From positions 248,877,644 to 248,941,643 of the forward strand of contig JAVMKO010000001.1 of NCBI GenBank assembly GCA_032164245.1: a DNA stretch of 64,000 bases, read 5' to 3'. The position numbers were made by a program, and so were the translations under genes. This document shows, in pieces, positions 23,101-34,874 of this stretch. The notes under the pieces were generated by a model that saw only the letters and a list, made by a program, of their open reading frames with translations, did no database searches and had not been told where the DNA came from. The stretch is from Sternotherus odoratus. Taxonomy: Eukaryota; Chordata; Testudines; Kinosternidae. Every line of letters starts with the position of its first letter. Within the stretch, counting starts at the first letter, position 1.

Positions 23101-26100
23101 GAAAATCGGTGAAAGGATTTAAGTGTGATCTTGTTTTGTTTTTTGTTTTTTTAGCATTTTTTTGAGATAACAGATGATCAGTTTGACTTCCACACATACT
23201 GCATGAGAAAGATGACTCTTCGGGCCTATGTAGACCTTCTGAGATTGGAAGATGTTCTCAGGAAACATGCCTTCTATTTCAAGGCTGCTCGATCAGCAAT
23301 TGAAATCTACTTGAAACTACATGATAATCCTCTAACCAATGAAAGCAAAGAACAAGAAGTGAATTCAGGTACCTAGGTAGTAATGCAGGACATTGTGTAC
23401 ATAAATTAAAACTTACTAAGCTTAAATAACGTTGCAGGCTATAAATTATAATATATTGTAACATACAGAAGTTTTCATTTTCTGTCCTTGAGTGTTTGAT
23501 CAGTGACTGAAAAGAAATAGTTAAGAATAAATACTATGACAGATAAGCTTTTTTAAATCAAATTACAAAACTAGTAGATGAACAAAAGACAGATGTTGGT
23601 TGAATTTAGTGAAGCGTTTGGTCTATATAAAATATACTGTTTTAGATATGAACACCATTACATAAATCTTAAACCAGGAAAATAATAAATGAAGAGGTAA
23701 TGATAAAATAATCATGTATTGAGTTTAGGGGAAGACAGTCTATAGATTGCTCTAGTAATTGGCATTAGACCTAATATAGTTAATATATTAATAATCTAAT
23801 AGAACTGGTAAACACCAAAATATACTGTGCCTGGGGAAAACATACAGAGACCTAGAGATGTTAAAATTATGTACAGGAAATAAAGTGAGCTTCAACTTGG
23901 CAAAATTCAAGTGAATACATGTGGGAAATAATCTAAAACTGATATGCATTGGGAAAAATATTTTCTCAAAGTATAAATGTGAAGGCTCTGAGGGGGTAAT
24001 AATAGTGAGTAAATTAGTTATGAGGTTCTTCAAATGCAGTACGCCCACAAAACATCTCAAGATTATACTTCCCACCCATGCCCCAGTGACGCTGCAACTA
24101 GAATATCGCATGTATCCACAGCATCTTAATGTTGAGACAGCGTTGATCGAGGGGAAGAAATTAAAAGATAATACTTAAAAAAAAAAATGTTATAGGACAG
24201 GAAGAATTGATATATGTGAGACCAATAAATCTTTGTTCTCCCTTCAGAGTGTAATAAATTACACAATATATAGCAGTGATGGCGAACCCGTGGCACGCGT
24301 GCCGCTGCCGGCACGCCGAGCAGTCTCTGTGGGCACGCCGTCAAAACGCCGGAGCAGAGGGGCGGGGTCAGTAAGAGGCGGGCGGGTGGTGGAGGAGGAA
24401 GTGAAAGGACGGCCGGAGCCCGGGAAGGAGAGCGGAGGCGGGGCCGAGGCAGGAGGCGAGGCAAGGCAAGAAGGAGAGCGGAGGCGGGGCCGAGGCGCGG
24501 CGCGAGGCAGGAGGCGAGGCGACGCGCGGCGAGGCGAGGGGGGGGGAGGCAAGGCAAGGGGGGGGAGGGAAGGCAAGGCAAGGCAAGGGGGGGGAGGCAA
24601 GGCAAGGGGGGGGAGGGAAGGCAAGGCAAGGCAAGGGGGGGGAGGCAAGGCAAGGGGGGGGAGGGGAGGCAAGGCAAGGCAAGGCAAGGGGGGGGAGGCA
24701 AGGGGAGGCAAGGCCGGGGGGGGGGCGAGCCGCGCTGCTGAGGCCGGGGGGGGTGAGCCGCGCTGCTGAGGCCGGGGGGGGGGGGGTCCCGAGTCGAGCG
24801 GGGGTGTTGGCACTTTGAAAAAAAACACGTCGTTTTGGTTTGTAGTTTGGGCACTTGGGCTCAAAAAGGTTTGCCATCACTGATATATAGTGTACAACAA
24901 GATGTACATTTTTACAGCACAGCTCAATTGCACTTTTCCTTTATCCACCAAGTTTTCTATCTGTTTATAGTGTAAGCTCTTCAATGAAGCACCTAGTATA
25001 TTAGCTGTAGAGAGTTTCCAGTAGATATTACCAAACACATTAAGATCATATTGAAATAAGGGTAATAGGTGAATTTAAGTTTAGTCTCCAAAAAAAATGT
25101 CATCCACCTTTTGTGGGGCCACCTGAGACCTTTGGATGAAAGACATTGTATTGAGTATAAAGTGTTCTAATAAAGTCCCAGGATGTAAATAATGGGATTT
25201 CCAAACTCCACATTTCATCTCCGTCGTGGTTTAAATGAATACTTCTACGTTTCTGAACTTTTATTTTTATATTATTCATATAAAACTTGGCATTTAAGAT
25301 TACAAAATGTTTTTTGTTGCAAGTGTAATGTCCAGTAATATTAGACTAATAGTAATTGGTGCATTTTACTGATAAGTGAAAAGGTTTCTTTTTGAAATTA
25401 CTGTACAAATACATCTCTCCTTTCCCTGTGTGAAAAGTCTAGAGATGTCCATATATTATTTGAGGAAAAAACAAGATTATTATTTAAATTGAGTCTATGT
25501 ATAAATCAGACGTTAATTTAAACTATTTTATTTTATCTGTAGAAAACCTTTCAGCCAAAGAACTGAAGAAAATGCTTAGCAAGCAGAGAAGAGCACAGAA
25601 GAAAGCTAAACTTGAAGAGGAGAGAAAGCATGCAGAAAGAGAACGACAGCAAAAGACTCAAAAGAAAAAACGAGATGAAGAAGAGGAGGAGACTAGTGGT
25701 CCCAAGGAAGAATTAGTTCCTGAAAAACTGGAAAGAGTAGGCATTGTGTTACTTGTTATAACTTGTGTAAAATTTATGGCAGGTTTTATGTTGTATTCTC
25801 TTTGGCCGCCCCTCCCCCACTCCTATCCCCATAGACTTCTGGAAGATTGTAATTTGAGAAATTGTTTAAAATTAGTTTAAAAATTCTTTTAAAGGGACAA
25901 ATCAATTTTAAAAATCATTTTTGTACAAAACAAACTTGCCTACCATTTTTATAACTATAATTAAAGACTACAGGAAAAAAAGGTAATTCACTTTTTCTCC
26001 AGTATGTTTAGTTTGTGCATTTAAAAGCCCTTAGTTGAAGATTGTGTGTTTTTTAAAACACACAAATAAAAACCCCACTTAGTCCAGGCTCCAAAAAGCT

Positions 26101-29100
26101 CACGGTCTGAAACAGCTGGTGGAATCAGAGGAAGCACAAGGAAACTGAGACGATGCTTGTTAGCATGATAGGCAGTAGTCTTGGTACATCAGCTACCTAG
26201 CCATTGTCACATTTTTGTAGGCACTATTCTTCTGTATATCCAGTGTCCCCTGTCGTTTACATGGGCCTTTCACACAGCAACAAAGTAGAGAAAAAGTAGG
26301 AAAATGTGATTGACAACCACAAAATTTGACATGAGGACTTAAGTACATTTGTTTGTAAACATTTGATACTATTTTTTAATTATGAATTAGTTCAGATATT
26401 TGTTTTTGTTACCACTATAGATATTAGACAGTACCCATCTGAAATTCATGGCGGTAATGACACATGTAGCTATAATGATGCTAGGATCAACTTAAAATGG
26501 TCAACAGAGAGCAGTGATATACAAACTGTTTCTTTCAAATACATTTTTCTTGTTTCAATTTACTTCAGATATGAGTCGTCATGGTTTACTGGTTGGCTGT
26601 CTGATCTCTTAAACTCTGTAGGCAATGTAGAAGTGACAAGAGTCCTGTGGCACCTTAAAGACTAACTAAAGTCGGATGCATGCAGTGGAAGTATCCAGGG
26701 GCAAGTATAAATAAGTAGGCAAGAACCAGGTTAGAGATAACAAGGTTAGTCCAATCAGACTGAACCAGCTTGTTATCTCTAATCAGGGAGGGTGAGGTAT
26801 TCCTCTAAGCAGCTGAACTAGAGGTGTGAACAGCGAGAGAAGAGAAACTGCTCTTGTAGTTATCTAGCCACTCATAATCCCTATTCAGTCCTGAGCTGAT
26901 TGTGTCAAATTTGCAAATTAATTGTAGCTCTGCAGTTTCTCTTTGCAGTCTGGTCTTGAAGTTTTTTTGCTGCAATATGGTGACCTTTAAATCTGTAATT
27001 GTGTGTGCAGGGAGATTGAAGTGTTCTCCTACAGGTTTTTGTGTATTGCCATTCCTGGTATCTGACTTGTGTCCATTTATCCTTTTTCGTAGGGACTGTC
27101 CAGTTTGGCCGATGTACATAGCATAGGGACATTGCTGGCACATAATGGCATATTTTATGTTGGTAGATGTGCAGGTGAATGAACCAGCAATGGTGTGGCT
27201 GATCTGGTTAGGTCCTGTGATGGTGTTGCTGGTGTAGATATGTGGGTAGAGTTGGCATTGAGATTTGTTGCATGGATTGGTTCCTGAGTTCTGTAGGCAA
27301 TGCATTTTTGAGGATAAATGAAGATTTTTCTGTTTTGTGCCAATATTCTAGAAATCAGATAGGTAATGGAAGCATTCTTTTCCTTGCTGTGAATAGTGGG
27401 ACCAGGACAGGGGTGTGGGCTTTTTTTTGTTTTTTGGGTTTTTTTGTTCTGTCACTGCATGGTGGTTGAACTTCATGGAAAGCTTCAAGGGATGTATGTT
27501 AGTGATGACTCCTTCTTTTATGTAACCTTAATTTCATCTTCTATTAAAACAGGTCAAAAATCCATTAGAGGAAGCTATTAAATTCCTTATGCCACTTAAG
27601 AATCTTGTTGCAGATAACATAGACACACATCTGTTAGCATTTGAAATATACTTTAGAAAAGGTAAAGTATATGCAAGTTTTAATTTTTTTCTCCAAATGT
27701 TCTAATCCTTAATTTCAACCTATTTTTTCCCAACTGTAGTCTACATTTACTAACTTACTGAGGCAAGAGTTTCCATCATGCCCAACATTAGTGGATAAAT
27801 ATTACAGAAAACTTAATGCATACCATGTCACTTTTGTTTGGCAGCACATAATTTGTTCTTAAAACTGACTTTAAGAATAAAGGAATTATATAAAGGTTAT
27901 ATGCTAATGAGATGTGATATGGAGGAAAAAAATATTTCTAGTTGTAATTCTTCGGCAATTAAAACATTAGACTAATGTATCTAATGCAACGTTGCTAATA
28001 ATAGTGAGCAGCAGCTCTTCTATAATGAAATTAGGGGCTCCCCTAGTGTGCTATAAGCATTTTATATCTGGGTATTGAGAGTACAGCTATGACAATTCTG
28101 CATAAGACTTAGTGTTTCTAATATTTGTACTAGATTTACTAATGAAACCACAAGGTTTTGGGGACATAACTTCCTGTAAAAGCTAGACACCTAAAGATTA
28201 TACATATTTTTACATGGTTGCTGGATTTTTCAGAAAAATTTGCTATCACTACTTTTTGTAAAAACACATTGCATTTTTTAAAAAATTTCTGAAAAGAGAA
28301 GAGTAAAAATGTACCTAATTTTATTTTTTTAACTAAATCTAAAGGTTTTGGGCACTTTGGGGTATGTTTATGAGAAAGTTAATGATTTGGGTAGGTGGTG
28401 TAAGCAATGACATTTAAAGGATTAAAAAAAAAAAAAGAAGTTTATAACCTTGGTTTTGGTTCTTGTTTTATGCACAGGAAAGTTTCTGTTAATGTTGCAG
28501 TCAGTCAAGAGAGCTTTTGCTATTAACAACAACCACCCATGGCTACATGAATGCTTGATTAAATTCTCTAAATCTGGTATGTAGAATGATACAGCTGTAG
28601 ATATTTTATAGTGTCTAAACACTGATATAATTAAAATAAAATAAACACACTTGACAATAAAAAATGCGTTATTTATATACAAAGTGTTCAGAATTTCATC
28701 AGAACCTAGTGAAGCCATCTAATATTTTGCTGAAAACCAAAGATGGTAAAATGTTGACTTCTGTAATACTGATTTCAACCATGACTTTGTGTGTGTGTAC
28801 ACATGCAAAAGTGGTGTATAGCTAGACATGAAGTTTCTCTGGAACAATAGCAGCAATGGTAACTCTCTCTGCTTTTCTTTTTTCAAGTATCCAATCATAG
28901 TAATCTCCCAGAAATTGTGAACAAGGTCCTAACTCAAGAAATGCAGAAAATCTTTGTTAACAAAGATTTGGAAAGTTTTAATGAAGAGTTTCTCAAACAT
29001 AATGCTACCTCCATTCTGCATCTGCTCTCAGGTTTGTTTATTTTGATGCTATTAAAATGTTAAATGATGGTAAATCAAATTAATGTCTTTTTCAGTACTT

Positions 29101-32100
29101 CATTCCAATTAGAATATGCCAGAGGCTAAGATGCAAGTTACTTTTGACATTTCTGTTTATGTGAAGGGCTTTAACAATCCACTTGCCCACTCACTGCCTC
29201 ATGTGGGAAGCTTTCTGTTTCTACAGGATTTATTTTTAAAAGAAAACATGAGATTTTATCCCTTGTGGTCTTAAAAAACCTTTGTAATGTAAACAATCCT
29301 CCCTCCTTATTTTCCACTCAGCTGGAGTGCCTTTGCTTCTGCTCATAGCTTTTCAAAGCAGCAGCAACTGAATGAACGAACAAGATGAGTAACTTTCACT
29401 ACTGCTATTCACAACACTGGGTAATGACAGAAGTCACGAATTTGCTCTTGCTGCTGCTTAGGAGTAGTAAATTAAGATACTAAGTGGCAGTGGGACACAC
29501 TAAACAACTTGGGAGTAGGGTAAGGAGTGGACTGGCCAGGAGGCTCTGGATAAAAATAGTATAGAGTAGAAATCCCCTCCTCAGGAAGGCAGTGGCGTGG
29601 CATGAGTGAGAGAAAATAAAACGTTTTCCTTCCAGCATCTTGAGGGTGAGAAGAGTCTTCACATTGATCAGACATTTACAGTGGGATCCATGAAATGACT
29701 TGCACATTGCAATATTGAGCATCAGAGCACCTAACGTTAAATGTTTAGAAAATCACAGCAACAACACTGCAATCCATAATGCCAAGTTAGACACTTAGGT
29801 TCCTATACAACGAATGGGGACAGATAAGTGCCTAAGGATGTGATCCACAAACCCCAGCATGCTAGGTGGGGAGCAGTGTAGGCAAGCCAATAGAAGATGC
29901 TGAAAAGTGTGTGGGCTAAGCCCATCCCTCTCATGGATATAGGTGCTTCCCTGCAGCCTGGACTCATTTTCCTCTCTCTGCTTGCAATCCACAAACAGGA
30001 TCTCATTGCCTGGTGAGGCACCTAAGCTATTTCTTTCAGGAATGAGTTAGATGTCTGCCTCATTCCATACAAAACAGGAGGAGGAAGAGGTGACCACCTT
30101 GTAACTTCTAGCCCACTGGTTACAGCATTTGCCTAGGTAGGAGGTAGAAGACCCAAGTTCAACAGGGAGTCTCCCACCTCTCAGGAGTGTGTGCTGACTA
30201 CTGAGGTATGGGATATTCTGATGTGGGGCTCCCTCAGTCTGCCTTAGATAGATAATGAAAGAGTCACTAAAGCAAGGGCACTGGACCCAGGACCTCACGT
30301 GCAGGTGCCCTAACCCCTGGATTTAAAAAAATAAGCAGTTTAGTATCAACTGCAAACCTTACCACCTCACTGTTTACCCCTCCTCCAAATCATGTATGAA
30401 TAAGTTGAATAGGACTGGTCCTAGAACTGACCCTTGGAGAAAACCACTAGTTATTCCTCTCCATTCTGAAAATTTACCATTTATTCCTACCCTTTGTTCC
30501 CTGTCTTTTAACCAGTTCTCCATCCATGAAAGGATCTTCCCTCTTAGTCCATGGGAACTTAATTTACATAAGAGCCTTTGGTGAGGGACTTGCCAAAGGC
30601 TTTCTGGAAATCTAAGTACACTATGTCCACTGGATCCCCCTTGTCCTCATGTTTGTTGACCCCTTCAAAGAGCTCTAATAGATTAGTAAGACATGATTTC
30701 CCTTTACAGAAACCATGTTGACATTTGCCCAACAATTTATGGTCTATGTGCCTGAAAATTGTATTCTTTCCTATTGTTTCAACTAATTTGCCTGGTAATG
30801 ATGTTAGACTTACTGGTCTGTAATTGCTGGGATCACTTCTAGAGCCCTTTTTAAATATAGGCATTATGTGACTATCTTCCAGTCATTGGGTACAGAAGTT
30901 GATTTAAAGGAGAAGTTACAAACCATAGTTGTTAATTCTGCAGTTTCACATTTGAGTTCTTTCATCATCCGTGGATGAATACCATCTGGTCCTGGGGACT
31001 TGTTACAGTTAAGCTTATCAATTAATTCCAAAATCTCCTCTAGTGACACTTCAGTCTGTGACAATTCCTCAGATTTGTCACCTACAAAAGATGGCTCAGG
31101 TTTGGGAATCTCCTCCTCAGTCGTGAAGACTGAAATAAAGAATTCAATTTAGTTTCTCTGCAGTGACTTCATTGTCTTTAAGTGCTCCTTTCGTATCTTG
31201 ATTGTCCAGGGGCCCCACAGGTTGTTTAGCAGGCTTCTTGCTTCTGATGTACTTAAAAAGCATTGTGTTTATTACCTTTTGAGTTTTTAACTAGGTGTTC
31301 CTCAAACTCCTTTTTGGCTTTTCTTATTACATTTTAACTCTTAATTTGGCAGTGTTTATGCTCCTTTCTATATACCTCCTATCCCATGAGAACTTAATTT
31401 ACTTTGACTTCCACTTTTTTAATATGCCCTTTTATCTCTCACTGCTTCTTTTACATGGTTGTTAAGTCATGGTGGCTTTTTTAGTTTTTTCTGTGTTTTT
31501 TAATTCGGGGTATGCATTTTAAGTTGGGCCTCTATTATGGCGTCTTTGAAAAGTGTCTATGCAGCTTGCAGGGATTTCACTTTAGTCATTGTACCTTTTT
31601 AATTTCTGTTAACCCCTCATTTTTACATAGTTCCCCTTACTTAAATTAAATGCCAAAGTGTCAGTGTTCGTCCCACCATAGGAATGTTAAATGTTGGTAT
31701 ATTATGGTAATTATTTTCAAGTGGTCCTGTTATAGTTACCTCTTGGTCCAGATCCTGCGCTCCACTCAGGACTAAATCAAGAGTTGCCTCTCCCTTGTGA
31801 GTTCTTGTACCAGCAGCTCCAAGAAGCAGTCAGATCTGCCAGCATGATTAATCATTAGTCGAGCAGCTCACCTCTCCAGAGCTTTTTAAAAATAATTAAC
31901 AAAAGTTCTAAAAAGACATCTGCCAGCTCCTTTACCATTGTAGGTGCATCTCAAATAGCATGCTGAGTTGAATGACTTAGTTATCTAGATATTGTTTCCC
32001 TATTCTGCCTGTTGACCTTTTCTTTCCTTATTAACTCTTGCCTCAGACATCCTATTTCTATTAACATTTTATTGGAAAATTTGAAGCAGTTTCTAGTGAG

Positions 32101-33000
32101 CATTTCATTTTTGTCAATAGCAGAGCTACAGCTTTACTTTATCCTTATGTTCTTAATGTAATATCAAATATTTTTGTTGTGTCATTACTTATAGGAAATA
32201 AAATGTGAAAATATAATTTTCTTCTACAAAATATAATGAATGGAAAAATTGGTATGTTCTAAAATCTGTAGACAGCCCCAATCCAGAATATCTTCCTTTT
32301 GTTTCTTGATTGTTTTCTGTATCAGTTTATAATTTTACAATAAATCAAGTATTGTACCAAAGAATGTTGTCAGGGTCTGATCAAATGTGGGTTTTTTTTC
32401 TTATACTTAAGGTGCTAAAATGATGTATTTCCTGGACAAATCAAGACAAGAGAAAGCAATTGCTATTGCTACTAGATTAGATGAAACTATGAGAGACAAA
32501 AATGTGAAGGTAAACTAATTTAATTTTAACCTCTTCATGTATTTAGGGACTAAGTAGGGGGGTCTTGAGCTTATATACGAAGCACAAGATACATGTACAC
32601 GGTTAACTTTTCTAAATCTTTGATTTTAACCAAAATAATATTCTTAATGTCAGACTTCTGTAAACAGGGACAATGACACTTCTTGCCAGCAGAGGGCACT
32701 GCATTCATTCATCATGCAAGTCAGATTTAGAGAGCCCAGTGTTTTTTCTTTCTTGAAAATAGTCTAGACTAAAATGAACTGTTGCTCTTGTTTCTTTAGA
32801 CTTTAACAAAGGTTTTCGAGGCATTGCTTGATGGCACGTTTGGAAGCTGCCACACCCAATATGAAGCGTATCGGACAGCATGTCATAAACTCTTTCCTTT
32901 TACATCTGCCTTTATGCCTGCCACAAATGAGGATGACAGTAGCTTTGCATCAGTGAACCATACAGCCATTAACCATGATTTGCTGTCCAATGAAATTTGA
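20078..33000 (+). CDS. NAA16: NAA16, NatA auxiliary subunit, 3' eleven coding exons
   Basis: Paralogue of NAA15, the ribosome-anchoring auxiliary subunit that pairs with NAA10 in the NatA complex acetylating nascent N-termini in the cytoplasm. Eleven exons join in frame: 20078-20150, 20391-20560, 20907-21059, 22409-22537, 23155-23368, 25543-25736, 27553-27661, 28478-28576, 28888-29031, 32412-32509 and 32800-33000. They encode about 527 residues, roughly residues 338 to the end of a protein of about 864. All introns are GT-AG. TPR-rich helical sequence ([30 protein letters not shown]) leads to a Lys/Glu-rich charged segment in the sixth exon and the C-terminal helical domain. Residues such as [20 protein letters not shown] favour NAA16 over NAA15. 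Upstream exons, the start codon and the promoter lie outside the window. No stop or frameshift was seen. Confidence 0.95.
20391..20560 (+). CDS. NAA16: NAA16 exon
   Basis: 170 bp following TTGTTACAG, donor GTAAAA. It encodes [20 protein letters not shown] and a TPR helix pair ending in KAKIYK. Confidence 0.95.
20907..21059 (+). CDS. NAA16: NAA16 exon
   Basis: 153 bp (51 codons) following TTAACAG, donor GTAGGA. It begins [16 protein letters not shown] and ends EEMCSKFTR. Confidence 0.95.
21251..21349 (-). mobile_element. Penelope-like element terminal fragment (intronic)
   Basis: AATCAGAGAGGTAGCCTTGT followed by TTAGCCCACGAAAGCTTATG and GTCTTTAAGGTGCCACAGGA: the short terminal module shared by the other Penelope copies. 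The part between the two blocks is missing. Confidence 0.7.
21575..21720. repeat. CAGATTTTCAAAG palindromic repeat
   Basis: Contains GCCAGATTTTCAAAGCTGTT, GGCACTTAAAGATGG, and an inverted AAAATCCTAAATGCCTAAA part. Related stretches occur near 36280-36420 and 37020-37170. It resembles an old amniote palindromic MITE; the boundaries are uncertain. Confidence 0.45.
22409..22537 (+). CDS. NAA16: NAA16 exon
   Basis: 129 bp (43 codons) following CTTTTTAG, donor GTAAGT. It reads [18 protein letters not shown] and ends CHEVER. Confidence 0.95.
23155..23368 (+). CDS. NAA16: NAA16 exon
   Basis: 214 bp following a T-rich tract and TTAG, donor GTACCT. It begins [19 protein letters not shown] and ends in phase 1 after KEQEVNS. 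Confidence 0.95.
24274..24882. mobile_element. hAT MITE with G-rich GGCAAGGCAAGG array
   Basis: Inverted ends CAGTGATGGCGAACC and GGTTTGCCATCACTG (one mismatch), with a perfect 8-bp duplication ATATATAG at 24266-24273 and 24883-24890. Most of the 609-bp interior is GC-rich. Tandem GGGGGGGAGGCAAGGCAAGG-type units fill about 24535-24720. It sits in the NAA16 intron 23369-25542. The 242-codon and shorter ORFs here are composition artefacts. Confidence 0.92.
25543..25736 (+). CDS. NAA16: NAA16 exon with charged Lys/Glu-rich segment
   Basis: 194 bp following TATCTGTAG, donor GTAGGC. It begins [19 protein letters not shown] and continues as a long basic/acidic helix ([18 protein letters not shown]) before [13 protein letters not shown]. 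This segment is probably a solvent-exposed helix near the ribosome interface, by analogy with NAA15. Confidence 0.95.
26632..27345 (-). mobile_element. Penelope-like element, 3' part
   Basis: A minus-strand element piece in the NAA16 intron 25737-27552. It carries the end of the coding region and the terminal module ending in AGTCCTGTGGCACCTTAAAG. The RT part is missing, as is common for truncated retroelement copies. Confidence 0.82.
26805..27305 (-). CDS. Penelope GIY-YIG endonuclease domain (partial ORF)
   Basis: A 166-codon open frame that is the C-terminal endonuclease region of a Penelope-like element. It shows a Cys-rich lead (CQQCPY), the [20 protein letters not shown] block of a GIY-YIG nuclease, then [19 protein letters not shown] and the final [17 protein letters not shown] nucleases nick target DNA for insertion. 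The RT that should precede it is absent, so the listed ATG is probably internal. The frame has no stops over the whole domain, which suggests a fairly young copy compared with the broken one at 15541. Confidence 0.82.
   Translation of the reverse strand: MHCLQNSGTNPCNKSQCQLYPHIYTSNTITGPNQISHTIAGSFTCTSTNIKYAIMCQQCPYAMYIGQTGQSLRKRINGHKSDTRNGNTQKPVGEHFNLPAHTITDLKVTILQQKNFKTRLQRETAELQLICKFDTISSGLNRDYEWLDNYKSSFSSLAVHTSSSAA
27553..27661 (+). CDS. NAA16: NAA16 exon
   Basis: 109 bp following TTAAAACAG, donor GTAAAG. It begins [18 protein letters not shown] and ends AFEIYFRK in phase 1. Confidence 0.95.
28478..28576 (+). CDS. NAA16: NAA16 exon
   Basis: 99 bp following TATGCACAG, donor GTATGT. It reads [18 protein letters not shown] and ends IKFSKS in phase 1. 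Confidence 0.95.
28888..29031 (+). CDS. NAA16: NAA16 exon
   Basis: 144 bp following TTTTTCAAG, donor GTTTGT. It reads [19 protein letters not shown] and ends LHLLS in phase 1. Confidence 0.95.
29050..30310. repeat. Interspersed repeat with a tRNA-like module
   Basis: Within this NAA16 intron segment, 30105-30165 contains CACTGGTTACAGCATTTGCC and AGACCCAAGTTCAAC, spaced like the A and B boxes of a tRNA-derived SINE. The preceding sequence (from about 29790, with CACTTAGG and AAGTGCCTAAGG) looks repetitive. The ends are unclear. ORFs of 65-83 codons on the minus strand are not credible genes. Confidence 0.35.
30310..31990 (-). mobile_element. CR1 LINE fragment
   Basis: On the minus strand, [16 protein letters not shown] (near 30980-31020), then [19 protein letters not shown] (about 30800-30855), [20 protein letters not shown] (about 30660-30720) and [13 protein letters not shown] (near 30600-30635) form the 5' to middle part of a CR1 reverse transcriptase. 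Two frames (30864-31064 and 30559-30864) are joined by a frameshift. The part beyond 31100 is upstream CR1 sequence with many breaks. Confidence 0.78.
32010..32400. other. NAA16 intron, nothing recognised
   Basis: AT-rich, with no clear repeat or regulatory element. Confidence 0.35.
32412..32509 (+). CDS. NAA16: NAA16 exon
   Basis: 98 bp following ATACTTAAG, donor GTAAAC. It reads [18 protein letters not shown] and ends MRDKNVK. The 3.4-kb intron before it holds a minus-strand CR1. Confidence 0.95.
32800..33000 (+). CDS. NAA16: NAA16 last exon with stop
   Basis: 201 bp following TTTCTTTAG. It reads [18 protein letters not shown] and continues to the C-terminus HDLLSNEI, then TGA at 32998-33000. 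Confidence 0.95.
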   Translation, partial: TLTKVFEALLDGTFGSCHTQYEAYRTACHKLFPFTSAFMPATNEDDSSFASVNHTAINHDLLSNEI

Positions 33001-34470
33001 AGTGTACAAATAAAATATTGGACTATACCTAAAGACTGGTGGGATGCAGATCAGGTTTACTTTTCCAGGATGCAGTTTTTATATCATACAGGTATAAAAT
33101 GAAATATTTGGATGGTTACATGAAAATGGAGTATGCTCTTAGCGTGTTTTTCATCCAACAAGAACTGCCAATGCTTATGTAAACATTATCTCAAATCAAC
33201 GTGTCATGTATATTCGTGTACTGTTTTAAGTCTTTTAACAACAAATTCCCCAAATTATGGAAATTAAAGACTACTTTCACCGAAGTGTTGTTACATATAG
33301 AAGTACATATAATAATTTCTTGGTAATGAAAATTATCAGTTGAGCAGGTTTTAGCAAATTAAGACTGAAAAGTGCTGCTTGTATCATCCCCTTTCATCTT
33401 TTTCTGTTTGTTTGGGTTTCTTTAATTTTGGTTTCTTTTGAAGCACATAACTGTAAATGTTGGCTGTTTGCATGTTTCTTGTCAATTCTGTGTCTTATAT
33501 GGAACTAGTGCTGGTGGATATGGAGGTTTGGTTAAAAATTGATGTTAAGAGTTTTAAAAACTCTCTTCTATCTACCTTTTGTTCCATAGCTATTGTTTCC
33601 TTGTGTTTTTGAATGGTTTAACATTTTAAAAAACAGTTGAGTACATATAATTCCCTGAAATAATAGTGAATATGATACTGTTTAGATACCATTGTCTGTC
33701 TGCCTGTCTTCTTTCTTTTTTTCATTGCTCCTTATTGGTTTGGAAAAGCTACTCCAGTTTTAGGCAGATGCATAAGGTACAATAATGGGGAATATGGTTC
33801 TCCTCAGGATCATAAAAATTCACTGGTAAGTTTACTGTATACCTCCATTAAAAGTCTTAGGTGTGGACTTATAGCCGATAAATGTAATACTTCTCTTGCC
33901 TAAATACTATTGCTTTAAGTGCTACAAAAGCAACTAGTAGAGGAGTGCATTTTATATTTAAAAACTATTTAAGGGAGCACAAATAGGCTGACTACAAATC
34001 ACAATGAACCTCTTTCTTATTCTGTGTTCTGGTGCATTAACTAATAAGTGCATAAAATATACAACACATCAAAATGAAAATCTGAACTAAATATAGCTGT
34101 TTTAAGGCATAATATTGCTGGGAAAAAATGGCTAGATATGACAGCTTTGCATTTTACAAGAACTGCTATCGAAACCTAAATATACTGCGGCTTGTACAGA
34201 AAATACATTTTCTGGAACCTGCAATGGAATCATTCAATCAGATTTGTTTTTATTTCACTGTAATGTAAATATTTTCAGTAATATTAACTAGCCCCTCTAA
34301 GGCTAATATAAGTTCATGAAGGGGGATTTTATTAAGACAAATAAACTGTTCTAATTAAAATGGTCTCCTTTGCGTGTCATCTGTTTAGATTCAAAATTGT
34401 TGAATGAAAAACTCACTGTAAAATAATGCCAGCATATGTTATGCTGTAATAAATTATTTTGTACACACTT
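33001..34470 (+). other. NAA16: NAA16 3' UTR (inferred)
   Basis: AT-rich sequence without repeats or ORFs follows the stop. Candidate poly(A) signals AATAAA occur at 34340-34345, with a GT-rich stretch about 25 bases later, and at 34448-34453. An early AATAAA just after the stop (near 33010) could give a very short UTR. The real end needs transcript data. Confidence 0.5.
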
Positions 34471-34874
34471 CCTTTGGTTTTAATTTTTTGCAAATTCTCT
34501 GGCCATGCAATTTTAAAGTAGAAAATCTATTTAACATAAATTAGTTTTTCTCTTTGAATGCCACTAGTCTCAATTCAATTCCTGCACCCACAATTGCATG
34601 GACGTTTTGGTAACTGATTTCTCGGAGACCTCTACAAGCAACTTTGGTCACCCCAAACTGACATTCATAATGCCTTTATGTGGGAAGTAGCCTATGTATA
34701 GATGACTTAAGCATAAGCAGGGAAAAACATCTGACTGCAGCTATATGCCATTGGGCCAAAGCACCCTTAGAATCTGAAGCAAACTAAGATGTAAAAGTCA
34801 GTTGGTTCACCCAGCATCCACTTTCAATATTGGGCCTGGAAACTGGTGTCTGAATGGATGAAGGTGTAACCCAG

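Noticed and set aside
24126..24880. Pro/Leu/Ala-rich minus ORFs up to 242 codons and plus Arg/Gly-rich ORF
   Set aside because: Composition artefacts of the G-rich array in the hAT MITE 24274-24882.
25737..25880. Continuation of the NAA16 exon ORF to 25880
   Set aside because: It reads through the splice donor GTAGGC; family similarity stops at 25736 and resumes at 27553.
30559..31064. Minus-strand ORFs as host genes
   Set aside because: They match CR1 reverse transcriptase blocks and are separated by a frameshift.
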